A stretch of 64,000 nt of DNA, from assembly GCA_965279065.1 (NCBI GenBank), contig OZ257134.1:2480001-2544000 (forward strand), in the 5' to 3' direction. Position 1 is the first letter of the stretch. Each line of letters begins with the position of its first letter. Positions 26,276-35,351 of the stretch are shown here, in pieces. The notes under the pieces were generated by a model. That model had not been told where the DNA came from and made no database searches. It worked only from the letters and a program-made list of their open reading frames with translations. The stretch is from JAKAXS01 sp965279065. Its GTDB lineage: Bacteria > Pseudomonadota > Alphaproteobacteria > Rhizobiales > Hyphomicrobiaceae. A program made the translations under genes and the position numbers.

Positions 26276-27043
26276 TCAATCCTCCTCGGCCAGCTCATCC
26301 GGCTTGCTCGGCAACTCGCGCAGCTTGGCCAGGATGCGCGCGGCCTCGTCGGTCTCGCTCTCCTCGGGCGCAGGCTCCGCTTCCTTCGGCTGCAGGATCT
26401 CCGCCATCGGCCGCGGCGCCGGCTTCTGCTCGGCCGGTGCCGTCGTCTCTTCTGTCGGCAGCAATGTGCCGGATTTCGCCAGCTCCTTCATGTGCTCGCG
26501 CCGCTCGCGCTCCATGCGCCGCGCCGCCTTCTGCACTTCCGCATCGAGATCCGTCTGCGAGCACAGTCCCAGCGTCACCGGATCCTGCGGCACGAGATTG
26601 GGTGAATTCCAATGTGTGCGATCGCGGATCTGCGCGATCGTGGGCTTGGTCGTGCCGACGAGCCGCATCAGCTGGCTGTCCTTCAGCTCTGCATGATTAC
26701 GCAAGAGCCACAGCACGGCGTTCGGCCGGTCGTGACGGCGTGACACCGGCGTGTAGCGCGGCCCGCGCTTCGTCGTCGATTCCGGAATGGTGACTTTGCT
26801 CTCGGCCAGCCGCAGCGGATGCGAGGCATCCTCCTCGGCCCGTGCGATTTCCTCGCGCGTCAACTGGCCGGACGTGACGGGATCCATGCCTTTGATGCCC
26901 TGGGCCACGTCACCGTCGGCGATGCCTTTGACCTCCAGCACGTGCAAGCCGCAAAATTCGGCAATCTGCTCGAATGTCAGCGAAGTGTGTTCCGTCAGCC
27001 AGACAGCGGTGGCTTTCGGCATCAAGGGTTTACGGTCGCTCAT
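26276..27043 (-). CDS. trcR: Cell cycle transcriptional regulator TrcR (DUF1013)
   Basis: 255 aa from ATG 27043. The family (alphaproteobacteria only) is recognised by PLMPKATAVWLTEHTSLTFEQIAEFCGLH at the N-terminus and RPNAVLWLLRNHAELKDSQLMRLVGTTKPTI in the middle, both helix-turn-helix-like. The C-terminal third is Glu/Pro/Ala-rich and charged. It is a cytoplasmic regulator, tied in the literature to cell-cycle control. An upstream extension of the frame to 27253 has no homology. It is divergent from maoC. Confidence 0.9.
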   Translation of the reverse strand: MSDRKPLMPKATAVWLTEHTSLTFEQIAEFCGLHVLEVKGIADGDVAQGIKGMDPVTSGQLTREEIARAEEDASHPLRLAESKVTIPESTTKRGPRYTPVSRRHDRPNAVLWLLRNHAELKDSQLMRLVGTTKPTIAQIRDRTHWNSPNLVPQDPVTLGLCSQTDLDAEVQKAARRMERERREHMKELAKSGTLLPTEETTAPAEQKPAPRPMAEILQPKEAEPAPEESETDEAARILAKLRELPSKPDELAEED

Positions 27044-27267
27044 AGCTCTTCTCCGGGCTCTCAGCGGGTGTGCCCGCGAAAGCCAAATGCAACGTGAAAC
27101 TGTGGGGATACCCTTTGCTATAGCCCGTTTCGCGGGCATTTCGCAACCGGCAACCGCGGCGTTAACCGCATATTGCAGTGCGGCAGGCCAGCGGATAGGG
27201 TGCGCCCGCCATTGGAGGCACCGGTCGTGTGCCCAAGACTTAATCAAAAGCAAGGACGGCTACCGCC

Positions 27268-27696
27268 ATGACGAACATCACCTATTTCGAAGACCTGAGC
27301 GTCGGCCAGGAAGCCTCCCTGTCGAAAACAGTGACCGAAGCTGACATCGTGGCCTTCGCCGAGGTTTCCGGCGACAAGAACCCGGTCCATCTCGACGCCA
27401 CCTACGCTGCCGGCACGATGTTCAAGGAACGCATCGCCCACGGCATGCTGTCCGCCGCCTACATCTCCGCCGTCTTCGGCATGAAGCTGCCCGGTCCTGG
27501 CGCCATCTACATGTCGCAGTCGCTGTCCTTCAAGGCGCCCGTCAAGATCGGCGACACCGTCGTCACCACGGTCAAGCTGATTGAAACCGTGCCTGAGAAG
27601 CGCCGCGCCAAGTTCGAAACCATCTGCTCCGTCGACGGCAAGCCTGTCCTCACCGGCGAAGCGCTGCTGATGATCCCCGCCAAGCCTGCGGCTTGA
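27268..27696 (+). CDS. MaoC-type (R)-specific enoyl-CoA hydratase (PhaJ-like)
   Basis: 142 aa, single hot-dog domain. The hydratase-2 motif is intact: Asp36 and His41 in SGDKNPVHLD, followed by AHGMLSAAYIS. It hydrates trans-2-enoyl-CoA to (R)-3-hydroxyacyl-CoA and so can feed polyhydroxyalkanoate synthesis or take part in acyl-CoA degradation. It lies between trcR and ribF in an arrangement common in Rhizobiales. Confidence 0.88.
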   Translation: MTNITYFEDLSVGQEASLSKTVTEADIVAFAEVSGDKNPVHLDATYAAGTMFKERIAHGMLSAAYISAVFGMKLPGPGAIYMSQSLSFKAPVKIGDTVVTTVKLIETVPEKRRAKFETICSVDGKPVLTGEALLMIPAKPAA

Positions 27697-27764
27697 GCTG
27701 GCGGCTGGAACTGGTAGCTGAAATAGCACACGCTCTGGCCGCGAGCACTGCCCCATCCCCTACG

Positions 27765-27896
27765 GTCATCCCCGGGCTTGTCCCCGGGATCCCGCGAACG
27801 GCTTGGTCGGACGTGCAATTGCAGCGACAGCGCACAGCGACTAGCACCCGGTATATGCGCTGATACCGGGATCCCCGGGACAAGCCCGGGGATGAC
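27765..27896. repeat. 132-bp palindromic element with 30-bp terminal inverted repeats
   Basis: Left arm 27765-27794 starts GTCATCCCCGGGCTTGTCC; right arm 27867-27896 is its near-exact complement and ends GGGGATGAC. The 72-base centre is not repeated. This sequence type (GTCATCCCCGGGCTTG...) is a well-known dispersed palindrome in Rhizobiales genomes. It has no transposase and is MITE- or REP-like. It lies between maoC and ribF and prevents a longer ribF reading frame from being real. Confidence 0.85.
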
Positions 27897-27972
27897 ACCT
27901 AATTTGGTTCGACTCCCAGTTCGCAGAAAGTTCGCAAGATCTGCGCCGAAGGCGCACCCTAAGGACACGTCA

Positions 27973-28902
27973 ATGTTGGTTCTCGAAGGCTATAGGGATG
28001 TGCCGGATGCTGCCCGTGGCTCCGCCATGGCACTTGGCAACTTTGATGGCGTGCATCGCGGCCACCAAGGTCTGATCTCGCTTGCCGTCGAGAAGGCGCG
28101 CGAACTCAACGTTCCCGCCGGCGTCATGCTGTTTGAGCCGCACCCACGCGAGTTCTTCAAGCCTGACGAAGCCCACTTCCACCTGACGAGCCTGCCGCAA
28201 AAACTTCTCGAACTTGAAAAGCTCGGCATCAATCTCGCCGTTGTCGTGCCGTTCGACCAGGACTTTGCCTCCCTCACCGCCGAAGATTTCATCGCCCGCG
28301 TCCTCGTGCAAGCGCTTGGCATCAGCCACGTCGTGATCGGCTACGACTTCTTCTACGGCGCCGGCCGCAAGGGCACGCCCGACCTCATGTGGCGCGCCGG
28401 CGAGGAACTGCGCTTTGGCGTCTCCGTTCTCGCCCCCGTCGCCCACGATGGCGAGGTCGTCTCATCGAGCGGCATCCGCCTGAAGCTGGCCCAGGGCGAT
28501 GTGAGGGGCGCGGCCGAGGGCCTGGGCCGCAACTGGCGTGTCGCCGGTCTTGTCGTTGGCGGCGCGAAACGCGGCACCGGCCTCGGCTTTCCCACCGCCA
28601 ACGTTCCCATGCCGCGCGGAACCTCCCTCGGCCACGGCATCTACGCCGTCCGCGCCCACGTCGACGGCCAGGTCCACGCCGCCGCCGCCTACCTCGGCAC
28701 CCGCCCCACCTTCGACAACGGCATGCCGGTGCTGGAGGTCTTTCTGTTCGATTTCGACGGCGACCTCTACGGCCACACCATGGAGGTGGAATTCGTCGAT
28801 CTGATCCGCGAAGACCGCAAGTTCGACAGCCCCGAAGCGCTGGTCACGCAGATGCAGAGGGACGTGGCCAAGGCGCGCGAGATTCTCGCCGCTATGGGCT
28901 AA
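27973..28902 (+). CDS. ribF: Bifunctional riboflavin kinase/FAD synthetase
   Basis: 309 aa from ATG 27973 with AAGGA 7 bases upstream (27961-27965). The open frame extends upstream only because it reads through the repeat element. The N-terminal nucleotidyltransferase has GNFDGVHRGH (22-31) and GYDFFYGAGRKG; the C-terminal flavokinase has GTGLGFPTANVPM and PTFDNGMPVLEVFLFDF. It makes FMN and FAD from riboflavin. It is followed by another long inverted repeat and then ileS. Confidence 0.95.
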   Translation: MLVLEGYRDVPDAARGSAMALGNFDGVHRGHQGLISLAVEKARELNVPAGVMLFEPHPREFFKPDEAHFHLTSLPQKLLELEKLGINLAVVVPFDQDFASLTAEDFIARVLVQALGISHVVIGYDFFYGAGRKGTPDLMWRAGEELRFGVSVLAPVAHDGEVVSSSGIRLKLAQGDVRGAAEGLGRNWRVAGLVVGGAKRGTGLGFPTANVPMPRGTSLGHGIYAVRAHVDGQVHAAAAYLGTRPTFDNGMPVLEVFLFDFDGDLYGHTMEVEFVDLIREDRKFDSPEALVTQMQRDVAKAREILAAMG

Positions 28903-29001
28903 GGGGCAGTAGGCAGTGGGCAACGGGCAGTGGCTTGAAGGCTGGTCCTGTGAATGACCTCCACTGCCCCATGCCCACTGCCCGCTGCCCCACTGCCCTT
29001 T
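28901..29001. repeat. GGCAGTGGG-type inverted repeat between ribF and ileS
   Basis: The left arm (28901-28933) is made of GGCAGT units (AAGGGGCAGTAGGCAGTGGG and on). The right arm (28961-29001) is the complementary CCACTGCCC series. The loop is about 27 bases. The left arm includes the ribF stop codon. Built of short tandem units like the 26196-26268 element but of different sequence. Confidence 0.75.
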
Positions 29002-29059
29002 GCTTCTCCGCCCCGTGGTTGCTAGAACGCGGCCAGTTCTGAATTTGAAAGCGACCAAG

Positions 29060-32000
29060 ATGGCCAAGTCCGACGGCGGCAAGGGTGCCGCCTCCTCCAG
29101 CAAACCGGCTCCGGCGGAAGCAGCCCAAAGCGAGGGCCGCGACTGGAGCACGACGCTGTTCCTGCCGCAGACCGACTTCCCCATGCGCGCCGGGCTGCCG
29201 CAGAAGGAACCCGAACTGCTCGCCCGCTGGCACGAAATGGGCCTCTACGACCGCCTGCGCGAAGCCTCCAAGGGCCGCGAGAAATTCGTGCTACACGACG
29301 GCCCGCCGTACGCCAACGGCAACATCCACATCGGGCATGCACTGAACAAGATCCTCAAGGATCTCGTCGTCAAGTCGCAGCAGATGCTTGGCAAGGATAG
29401 TAACTACGTCCCCGGCTGGGACTGCCACGGCCTGCCCATCGAATGGAAGATCGAGCAGGAGTATCGCGAGAAGGGCCGCAAGAAGGACGAGGTGCCGATC
29501 CTCGAACTGCTCGCCACTTGCCGCGCCTTTGCGCAGAAGTGGGTCGACACCCAGCGCGAGGAGTTCAAGCGTCTCGGCGTCGTCGGCGACTGGGACAACC
29601 CGTATCTGACGATGGCGCCGGCCGCCGAGGCTGTCATCGCCCGCGAACTGCTGAAGTTCGCGCAGAACGGCCTGCTCTATCGCGGCTCCAAGCCCGTGAT
29701 GTGGAGCGTCGCCGAGCAGACCTCGCTCGCCGAAGCCGAGATCGAATACCACGACTACCAGTCCGACATGATCTGGGTGAAGTTTCCGATCCGCTCTGCT
29801 GAAACAAGTGGTTCGCGAAGCCTGGAAAAGCTGACGGATGCCTCTGTCGTGATCTGGACGACCACGCCGTGGACCATTCCTGGCAATCGCGCGATTTCGT
29901 TCTCCCCTAAAATCGAATACTCGCTGTTTCGAGTTGACGATGCGCCCGATGAGAACTGGGCCAAGGTCGGTGACCACTACATTCTCGCTGACAAGCTGGC
30001 TTCAGACGTAATGAAAGTTGCCAAAGTCACTTCATTCTCGAAGGTGCAGCCGGTCACCAATGAAGAACTGGGCCGCGGCTTCTCGTGCCGTCATCCGCTG
30101 TACGATCTCGGATATGAGTTCGACGTGCCATTACTGGCAGGTGATCACGTCACCGACGACACCGGCACCGGCTTCGTGCACACCGCTCCGGGTCACGGCG
30201 CCGACGACTACAAGATCTGGATGTCGAACCAGAAGGCTCTGCGCGACCGCGGCATCGACACGACAATCCCGCTCACCGTCGAAGCCGACGGCGTGATGAC
30301 GAGCCAGGCGCCCGGCTTCACCGGCAAGCGCGTGCTGAAGGAAAACGGCGACAAGGGCGACGCCAACGACGCCGTCATCAAGGCGCTGAGCGAAGCCGGC
30401 AACATCATCGCGCGCGGCCGCCTGAAGCATCAGTATCCGCACTCCTGGCGCTCCAAGAAGCCCATCATCTACCGCAACACGCCCCAATGGTTCATCGCCA
30501 TGGACAAGCCACTGGCGGAAGGGCCGACCCTGCGTCAGCTCGCCCTGAAAGCCATCGCCGAAACCGAGTGGGTGCCAGCCACCGGCGAGAACCGCATCAC
30601 CGGCATGATCGAGGCCAAGCCCGACTGGGTGCTGTCGCGCCAGCGCGCCTGGGGCGTGCCGATCCCCATCTTCGTCAAGGAGAAGGGCGAGGGCGCCTAC
30701 GAGATCCTGCAGGACGAGAAGGTCAACGCCCGCATCATCGAGGCCATAGCCGAGAAAGGCATCAGCGCCTGGCACGAGCCGGGCGCCGCCGAGCGCTTCC
30801 TCGGCAACGGCTATCCCACCGACATTTGGAAGAAGGTCGACGACATCTGCGACGTCTGGTTCGACTCAGCCTGCACGCACGCCTTCACCCTCGAAGACCC
30901 GCAGGCATTCCCCGACCTCTCCGGCATCAAGCGCCCGGTCGACGGCGGTAGTGATCGCGTCATGTACCTTGAAGGCTCCGACCAGCATCGCGGCTGGTTC
31001 CACTCCTCGCTGCTGGAGAGCTGCGGCACCCGTGGCCGCGCGCCCTATGACGTCGTGCTGACGCACGGCTTCATCCTCGACGAGAAGGGCGAGGACAAGA
31101 TGTCGAAGTCCAAGGGCAACGCCCTGTCGCCGCAGGAGGTGATGAAGACCAGCGGCGCCGACATCCTGCGCCTCTGGGTCGCTTCCGCCGACACGACGAA
31201 CGACATCCGCTTCGGCGAGGCGATCGTCAAGTCGTCGACCGAAGCCTATCGCAAGATCCGCAACACGCTGCGCTGGATGCTGGGCGCGCTCGCACACTTC
31301 GATGCCGAGAACGACCGCATTCCACTCACCGAACTGCCCGAACTCGAACGCCTGATGCTGCATCGTCTGTTCGAACTCGACGGCGAGATCCGCGCCGCCT
31401 ACGCCGGCTACGATTACCGCAAGGTCATCTCGGCCCTGTCGCAGTTCATGAACACGGACCTCTCCGCGTTCTACTTCGACATCCGCAAGGACACGCTCTA
31501 CTGCGAACCCCGCTCCAGCGTGAAGCGTAAGGCATCCCTCACCGTCATCGACCAGGTGCTGGGCTGCATCACCTGCTGGCTGGCGCCGATCCTGTCGTTC
31601 ACCGCCGAGGAGGCCTGGCTCTCGCGCTACCCGGACATGGCTGCCGCCGGCAGCGTCCACCTCCAGCCGTTTCCGGCCGTGCCGGCGGCATGGGAAGATG
31701 AAGTGACGGCCGACAAGTGGGCGATGTTCCGCAACGTCCGCCGCGTCGTCACCGGCGCCCTGGAGTTGGAACGCGCCGGCAAACGCATCGGCTCGAGCCT
31801 GGAGGCCGCCCCCGTCGTCTACGTCGCCGATCGCGTGCTGTTCGACGTCATCGCCGACATCGATCTGGCCGAAGCAGCCATCGTCTCGTCCGCCAAGCTC
31901 GTGCTCGGCGCCCCGCCTGCGGGAGCCTTCACGTTGCCGGACGTACCCGGTGTCGGCGTCGTGCCGAAACTGGCCGAAGGCACCAAGTGCGCCCGCTCCT

Positions 32001-32098
32001 GGCGCATCACCAAGGACGTCGGCTCAGACCCCAGCTATCCGGATCTTTCGGCGCGCGACGCCGCCGCCGTCCGCGAATTCGATGCGGCGCAGAGCTGA
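29060..32098 (+). CDS. ileS: Isoleucyl-tRNA synthetase
   Basis: 1012 aa from ATG 29060 (20 more in-frame codons upstream lie partly in the repeat and are doubted). Class I motifs: HIGH at 90-93 within NIHIGHALNKIL, KMSKS at 680-684 within EDKMSKSKG. The editing CP1 domain fills about 220-420. The C-terminal zinc ribbon is degenerate: of the usual four cysteines only KCARSW keeps one, and SARD takes the place of the second Cys pair. I recall this as common in alphaproteobacterial IleS. Directly upstream of lspA, a common gene order in proteobacteria, though here a reverse 2TM gene intervenes. Confidence 0.95.
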   Translation: MAKSDGGKGAASSSKPAPAEAAQSEGRDWSTTLFLPQTDFPMRAGLPQKEPELLARWHEMGLYDRLREASKGREKFVLHDGPPYANGNIHIGHALNKILKDLVVKSQQMLGKDSNYVPGWDCHGLPIEWKIEQEYREKGRKKDEVPILELLATCRAFAQKWVDTQREEFKRLGVVGDWDNPYLTMAPAAEAVIARELLKFAQNGLLYRGSKPVMWSVAEQTSLAEAEIEYHDYQSDMIWVKFPIRSAETSGSRSLEKLTDASVVIWTTTPWTIPGNRAISFSPKIEYSLFRVDDAPDENWAKVGDHYILADKLASDVMKVAKVTSFSKVQPVTNEELGRGFSCRHPLYDLGYEFDVPLLAGDHVTDDTGTGFVHTAPGHGADDYKIWMSNQKALRDRGIDTTIPLTVEADGVMTSQAPGFTGKRVLKENGDKGDANDAVIKALSEAGNIIARGRLKHQYPHSWRSKKPIIYRNTPQWFIAMDKPLAEGPTLRQLALKAIAETEWVPATGENRITGMIEAKPDWVLSRQRAWGVPIPIFVKEKGEGAYEILQDEKVNARIIEAIAEKGISAWHEPGAAERFLGNGYPTDIWKKVDDICDVWFDSACTHAFTLEDPQAFPDLSGIKRPVDGGSDRVMYLEGSDQHRGWFHSSLLESCGTRGRAPYDVVLTHGFILDEKGEDKMSKSKGNALSPQEVMKTSGADILRLWVASADTTNDIRFGEAIVKSSTEAYRKIRNTLRWMLGALAHFDAENDRIPLTELPELERLMLHRLFELDGEIRAAYAGYDYRKVISALSQFMNTDLSAFYFDIRKDTLYCEPRSSVKRKASLTVIDQVLGCITCWLAPILSFTAEEAWLSRYPDMAAAGSVHLQPFPAVPAAWEDEVTADKWAMFRNVRRVVTGALELERAGKRIGSSLEAAPVVYVADRVLFDVIADIDLAEAAIVSSAKLVLGAPPAGAFTLPDVPGVGVVPKLAEGTKCARSWRITKDVGSDPSYPDLSARDAAAVREFDAAQS

Positions 32099-32121
32099 AA
32101 TGCCGGGGGCATGCGGAAGCG

Positions 32122-32391
32122 CTATTTTACGAGCTTGGCTCTGTCCGCAGCCGAAACGCGCTTGTCGCGATTGCGGAAGACGGACGCTGCGTGCGCAGCC
32201 ACACCAGCGCCCCAGCCGAGCAACACCCACTGGAACCACCACGGTGGACCGCTCAGCGCATTCACGAGGCCGAGACCCAGAACGACAAGCGCAAAGATTG
32301 TCGCGTGCACCTTCAGTCCGCGCAGGGCGTCCTTGTGGCGCTGGTTTTCGAGCCGACCGACGTAATCGCCGGCTTTGCCTTCGTCAGCCAT
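32122..32391 (-). CDS. 2TM-domain small membrane protein
   Basis: 89 aa from ATG 32391 (GAGG 6 bases upstream; the frame opens four codons earlier). A charged N-terminus is followed by two hydrophobic segments (HATIFALVVLGLGLVNAL and PPWWFQWVLLGWGAGVAAHAA), as in the 2TM family, then a basic end. The 2TM domain has no assigned enzymatic role. It is on the opposite strand between ileS and lspA. Confidence 0.78.
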   Translation of the reverse strand: MADEGKAGDYVGRLENQRHKDALRGLKVHATIFALVVLGLGLVNALSGPPWWFQWVLLGWGAGVAAHAASVFRNRDKRVSAADRAKLVK

Positions 32392-32575
32392 TTTCAACCT
32401 CATCTGTCGCAGTCATCAATTTTCCAATGACATGCGAGCCTCATACGCCAACTTGGCGCCCCCTACTATCGCGCACGGTACATGGGTGGTGCACGCCGGC
32501 GGCTTGCTCCCGCCAAAACCCCACTTTATGGTCGCCCCGTCGCGGGCCGCTGCCCTTTCTCTAGACAGGCCCTGG

Positions 32576-33112
32576 ATGACCGATAGCTCTCCGCCACAAG
32601 CCGCGAAATCCTGGTTCTGGGGCCGCTACGCCGCCCTGGGCCTGACCGTCGCCGTCCTCACGTGCCTCATCGACCAGGCCAATAAATGGTGGATGATCAA
32701 CGTCCTGGACCTGCCAAACCGAGGCGACGTGCCGGTTCTGCCGTTCCTGACGTTGAAGTTCACGCTCAACACCGGCATCAGCTATAGCCTGCTCGACATG
32801 CCCACTTACGAATGGCAGCTAACTCTAGCTGCCGTAGCGGTTATCGCCGCCGCAGCACTCTGGATCTGGCTCGCCCAGAGCGCCACGAACAAGGTCATGG
32901 CGATCAGCCTGGGGTTGATCATCGGTGGAGCCATCGGCAACGCCATCGATAGGGTGCTGCTGCAAGGTGTTGCAGATTTCTACCGCCTGCACGCTTTCGG
33001 CTACAGCTGGTACATCTTCAACATCGCGGACGTTGCGATCGTTGCGGGTGTGGCCGGGTTGCTATATGACTTGTATCTAACGAGTCGCAAAGACGCCGCA
33101 AAGTCTCTGTAG
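32576..33112 (+). CDS. lspA: Signal peptidase II (prolipoprotein signal peptidase)
   Basis: 178 aa from ATG 32576; earlier in-frame codons (to 32375) overlap the reverse 2TM gene and show no homology. Four membrane helices. The two catalytic aspartates are Asp125 in GNAIDRV and Asp152 in FNIADVAI, with the conserved KFTLNTGISY in the first periplasmic loop. It cuts lipoprotein signals in the inner membrane. Three lipobox proteins in the window (15464, 33190 and likely others) would be substrates. Confidence 0.94.
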   Translation: MTDSSPPQAAKSWFWGRYAALGLTVAVLTCLIDQANKWWMINVLDLPNRGDVPVLPFLTLKFTLNTGISYSLLDMPTYEWQLTLAAVAVIAAAALWIWLAQSATNKVMAISLGLIIGGAIGNAIDRVLLQGVADFYRLHAFGYSWYIFNIADVAIVAGVAGLLYDLYLTSRKDAAKSL

Positions 33113-33189
33113 CGCCTGAGGGTTAGGAAAATCGCCTGCTGTACCGATTCCACTCGGCGCGCGCGCGACGACCAGCCAGGGAAACGACC

Positions 33190-33669
33190 ATGATCCGCAA
33201 CGCCAGCGCCACAAGAAGCGCCTTCTACGCACTGGCAGGAGCGACCCTCCTGGCACTTGGCGGCTGCGGCGGGTTCGACGGCGTCCAGCTGAACGGCAAG
33301 GTGTTCGACGCCATGGGTATCGGCGGCGAAGGGACGAAGTCCGGCGAACCGAAAATGGCCCAGCGCACCGGCCTCGTGGTGCCGCCAAACACCGAGGCCC
33401 TACCCGTACCCGGCTCGCAGCAGGATGTCGTTGCTCCCGATGTTGCCGCACTCCAGGATCCCGACAAGGTCGCCGCGGTGAGCCAAGCCGAAAAGCAGCG
33501 CCAGCAGGACGAATACTGCAAGGTGCACTATGAGCAGGCCAAGCAGCGCGGTGACGACAACGCCGATCTGGCCGAAGGTCCGCTCGGTCCCTGCAAGGGA
33601 TCCGTCGTGTCAGCTCTCAAGAAATGGCAGAGCGGCGGCGACGATAGCGCCGACGACGACCAGCAATAG
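33190..33669 (+). CDS. Predicted lipoprotein, function unknown
   Basis: 159 aa. Signal with lipobox LALGGC (Cys26). The mature part has GGFDGVQLNGKVFDAMGIGG and RTGLVVPPNTEALPVPGS, a pattern of alphaproteobacterial lipoproteins usually located between lspA and the M16 peptidase genes. Two cysteines (in EYCKVHY and GPCKG) could pair. The end is Asp-rich. It may be part of the transcription unit that continues with the M16 pair, 246 bases later. Confidence 0.75.
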   Translation: MIRNASATRSAFYALAGATLLALGGCGGFDGVQLNGKVFDAMGIGGEGTKSGEPKMAQRTGLVVPPNTEALPVPGSQQDVVAPDVAALQDPDKVAAVSQAEKQRQQDEYCKVHYEQAKQRGDDNADLAEGPLGPCKGSVVSALKKWQSGGDDSADDDQQ

Positions 33670-33915
33670 GACGTAGAGAGCGCCTTGCGGTCTCGTGGCG
33701 TCTTCCAAGCACTTAAACCAATTAAGCAATTCGTCATTCGATCGGCGCGGCCCGACACGATCAGATGAACACGATGTCATTTGACTTCGCACCGCCGAAA
33801 CCCGAGACCTGCAGGCAGGCCTGACGCCCGCGTTCGGCAGTTTGCGGCAGGCATCCTTTGCATCAGCGTCCGGGATCTTTCCCAAAGTCTTGACGCCCCG
33901 GACATAGGACCGAGA

Positions 33916-35316
33916 ATGATCAAATTTCCCGGCATCCGCCGCTTCACACAAGTGTTGGCCATCTCCATGCTCGCAGTCGCTCCCTCCATCTCCTATGCCG
34001 CGCAAGAGCCCTCGCGTGTCGGCTCCTTCACCCTGCCGAACGGCCTTCAAGTCGTCGTGATCCCGGATCACCGCGCCCCCGTCGTCACCCACATGGTCTG
34101 GTACAAGGTCGGCGGCGCCGACGAGCCCAAGGGCGTCTCCGGCATCGCCCACTTCCTCGAGCATTTGATGTTCAAGTCGACGGAGAAAATCCCGGTCGGC
34201 GAGTTCTCCAAGATCGTGGCCAAGCTCGGCGGCCAGGACAACGCCTTCACCGGCCACGACGCCACGTCGTACTTTCAGCGTGTCTCCAAGGACAAGCTGC
34301 CGACGATGATGGAGATGGAGGCCGACCGCATGGTCAACCTGCGCCTCACCGAAAAGGAAGTGTTGACCGAACGCGACGTCATCCTGGAAGAGCGCCGCTC
34401 GCGCGTCGAAAACAATCCCGCCGCCATCCTCAATGAGCAGATGGACGCCGCGCTTTACCTCTCACACCCCTACGGCATTCCCATCATCGGGTGGGAGCAT
34501 GAGATGGCCAAGCTGTCGCGTGAAGATGCGCTGACGTACTACAAGCACTTCTACGCCCCCAACAACGCCATCGTCATCATTGCCGGCGACGTCACCGTCG
34601 ACGAGGTACGCCCGCTCGTCGAAGCCACCTATGGCAAGCTGCCGGCCAATCCTGCTGTTGGCGCAACGCGCCTGCGTCCCCAGGAACCGCCGCCGCGCGC
34701 CGCCCGCCGCGTCTCGCTTGAAGATCCGCGCGCCGGCAAGGCCTCGCTGCATCGCGACTATATCGCGCCGAGCTACGTCACCGCCGCACCCGGCGAAGCC
34801 GAAGCCCTGGACGTCATGGGCAAGATCCTCGCCGACGGTGCCACCAGCCGCCTCTATAAGAAGCTCGTCGTCGAGGACAAAGTCGCCTCGTCGGCCGGCG
34901 GCAGCTACGAAGGCTCTGGCCTCGACAGCGGCAAGATCTCGTTCTACGCCATCGCCGGAGACGGCGTCGATCTCGCCAAGGTCGAGACGTCGATGGACGC
35001 GGCGGTCGCCGAGATCCGCACCAATGGCGTGACCGAGGCCGAGCTGCAGCGCGCCAAGAATAGCTACATCGCCGCCTACACCTACGAGAGCGACAACCAG
35101 ATGACGCTGGCGCGCCGCTACGGCTGGTCTCTCGCGCTCGGCCGTTCGATCGAACAGATCGAAGCCTGGCCCGACGCCATCGCCAAGGTAACCGCCGACG
35201 ACGTCAAGAAGGTAGCGGCTCGTTATCTCGATGCGCGCGGCTCGGTCACGGGAACTCTCACGCCGTCCGAGCCCGCCGTACAGGCGCAGCAGACACCTGC
35301 CAAGACGCGCTCGTGA
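33916..35316 (+). CDS. M16-family zinc peptidase, catalytic member of a pair
   Basis: 466 aa from ATG 33916 with AGGA upstream; 45 more in-frame codons are ignored because the signal peptide begins here (MIKFPGIRRF...SISYA). The inverted zinc motif HFLEH is at 79-83 and Glu159 is exactly 76 residues downstream, as in active pitrilysin-type enzymes. It is exported to the periplasm. The next gene, 35 bases later, encodes a homologue without the zinc motif. Such M16B heterodimers degrade peptides inside a clam-shell chamber. Confidence 0.92.
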   Translation: MIKFPGIRRFTQVLAISMLAVAPSISYAAQEPSRVGSFTLPNGLQVVVIPDHRAPVVTHMVWYKVGGADEPKGVSGIAHFLEHLMFKSTEKIPVGEFSKIVAKLGGQDNAFTGHDATSYFQRVSKDKLPTMMEMEADRMVNLRLTEKEVLTERDVILEERRSRVENNPAAILNEQMDAALYLSHPYGIPIIGWEHEMAKLSREDALTYYKHFYAPNNAIVIIAGDVTVDEVRPLVEATYGKLPANPAVGATRLRPQEPPPRAARRVSLEDPRAGKASLHRDYIAPSYVTAAPGEAEALDVMGKILADGATSRLYKKLVVEDKVASSAGGSYEGSGLDSGKISFYAIAGDGVDLAKVETSMDAAVAEIRTNGVTEAELQRAKNSYIAAYTYESDNQMTLARRYGWSLALGRSIEQIEAWPDAIAKVTADDVKKVAARYLDARGSVTGTLTPSEPAVQAQQTPAKTRS

Positions 35317-35351
35317 ATGCGAATTTGGCATAGGTCATTGGAAGGTCACAC

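Noticed and set aside
27765..27896. Insertion sequence
   Set aside because: Only 132 bases, with inverted arms but no transposase; treated as a small palindromic repeat.
27778..27972. Longer N-terminus for ribF
   Set aside because: The open frame only reads through the palindromic repeat; ATG 27973 has a good ribosome-binding site and begins the conserved domain.
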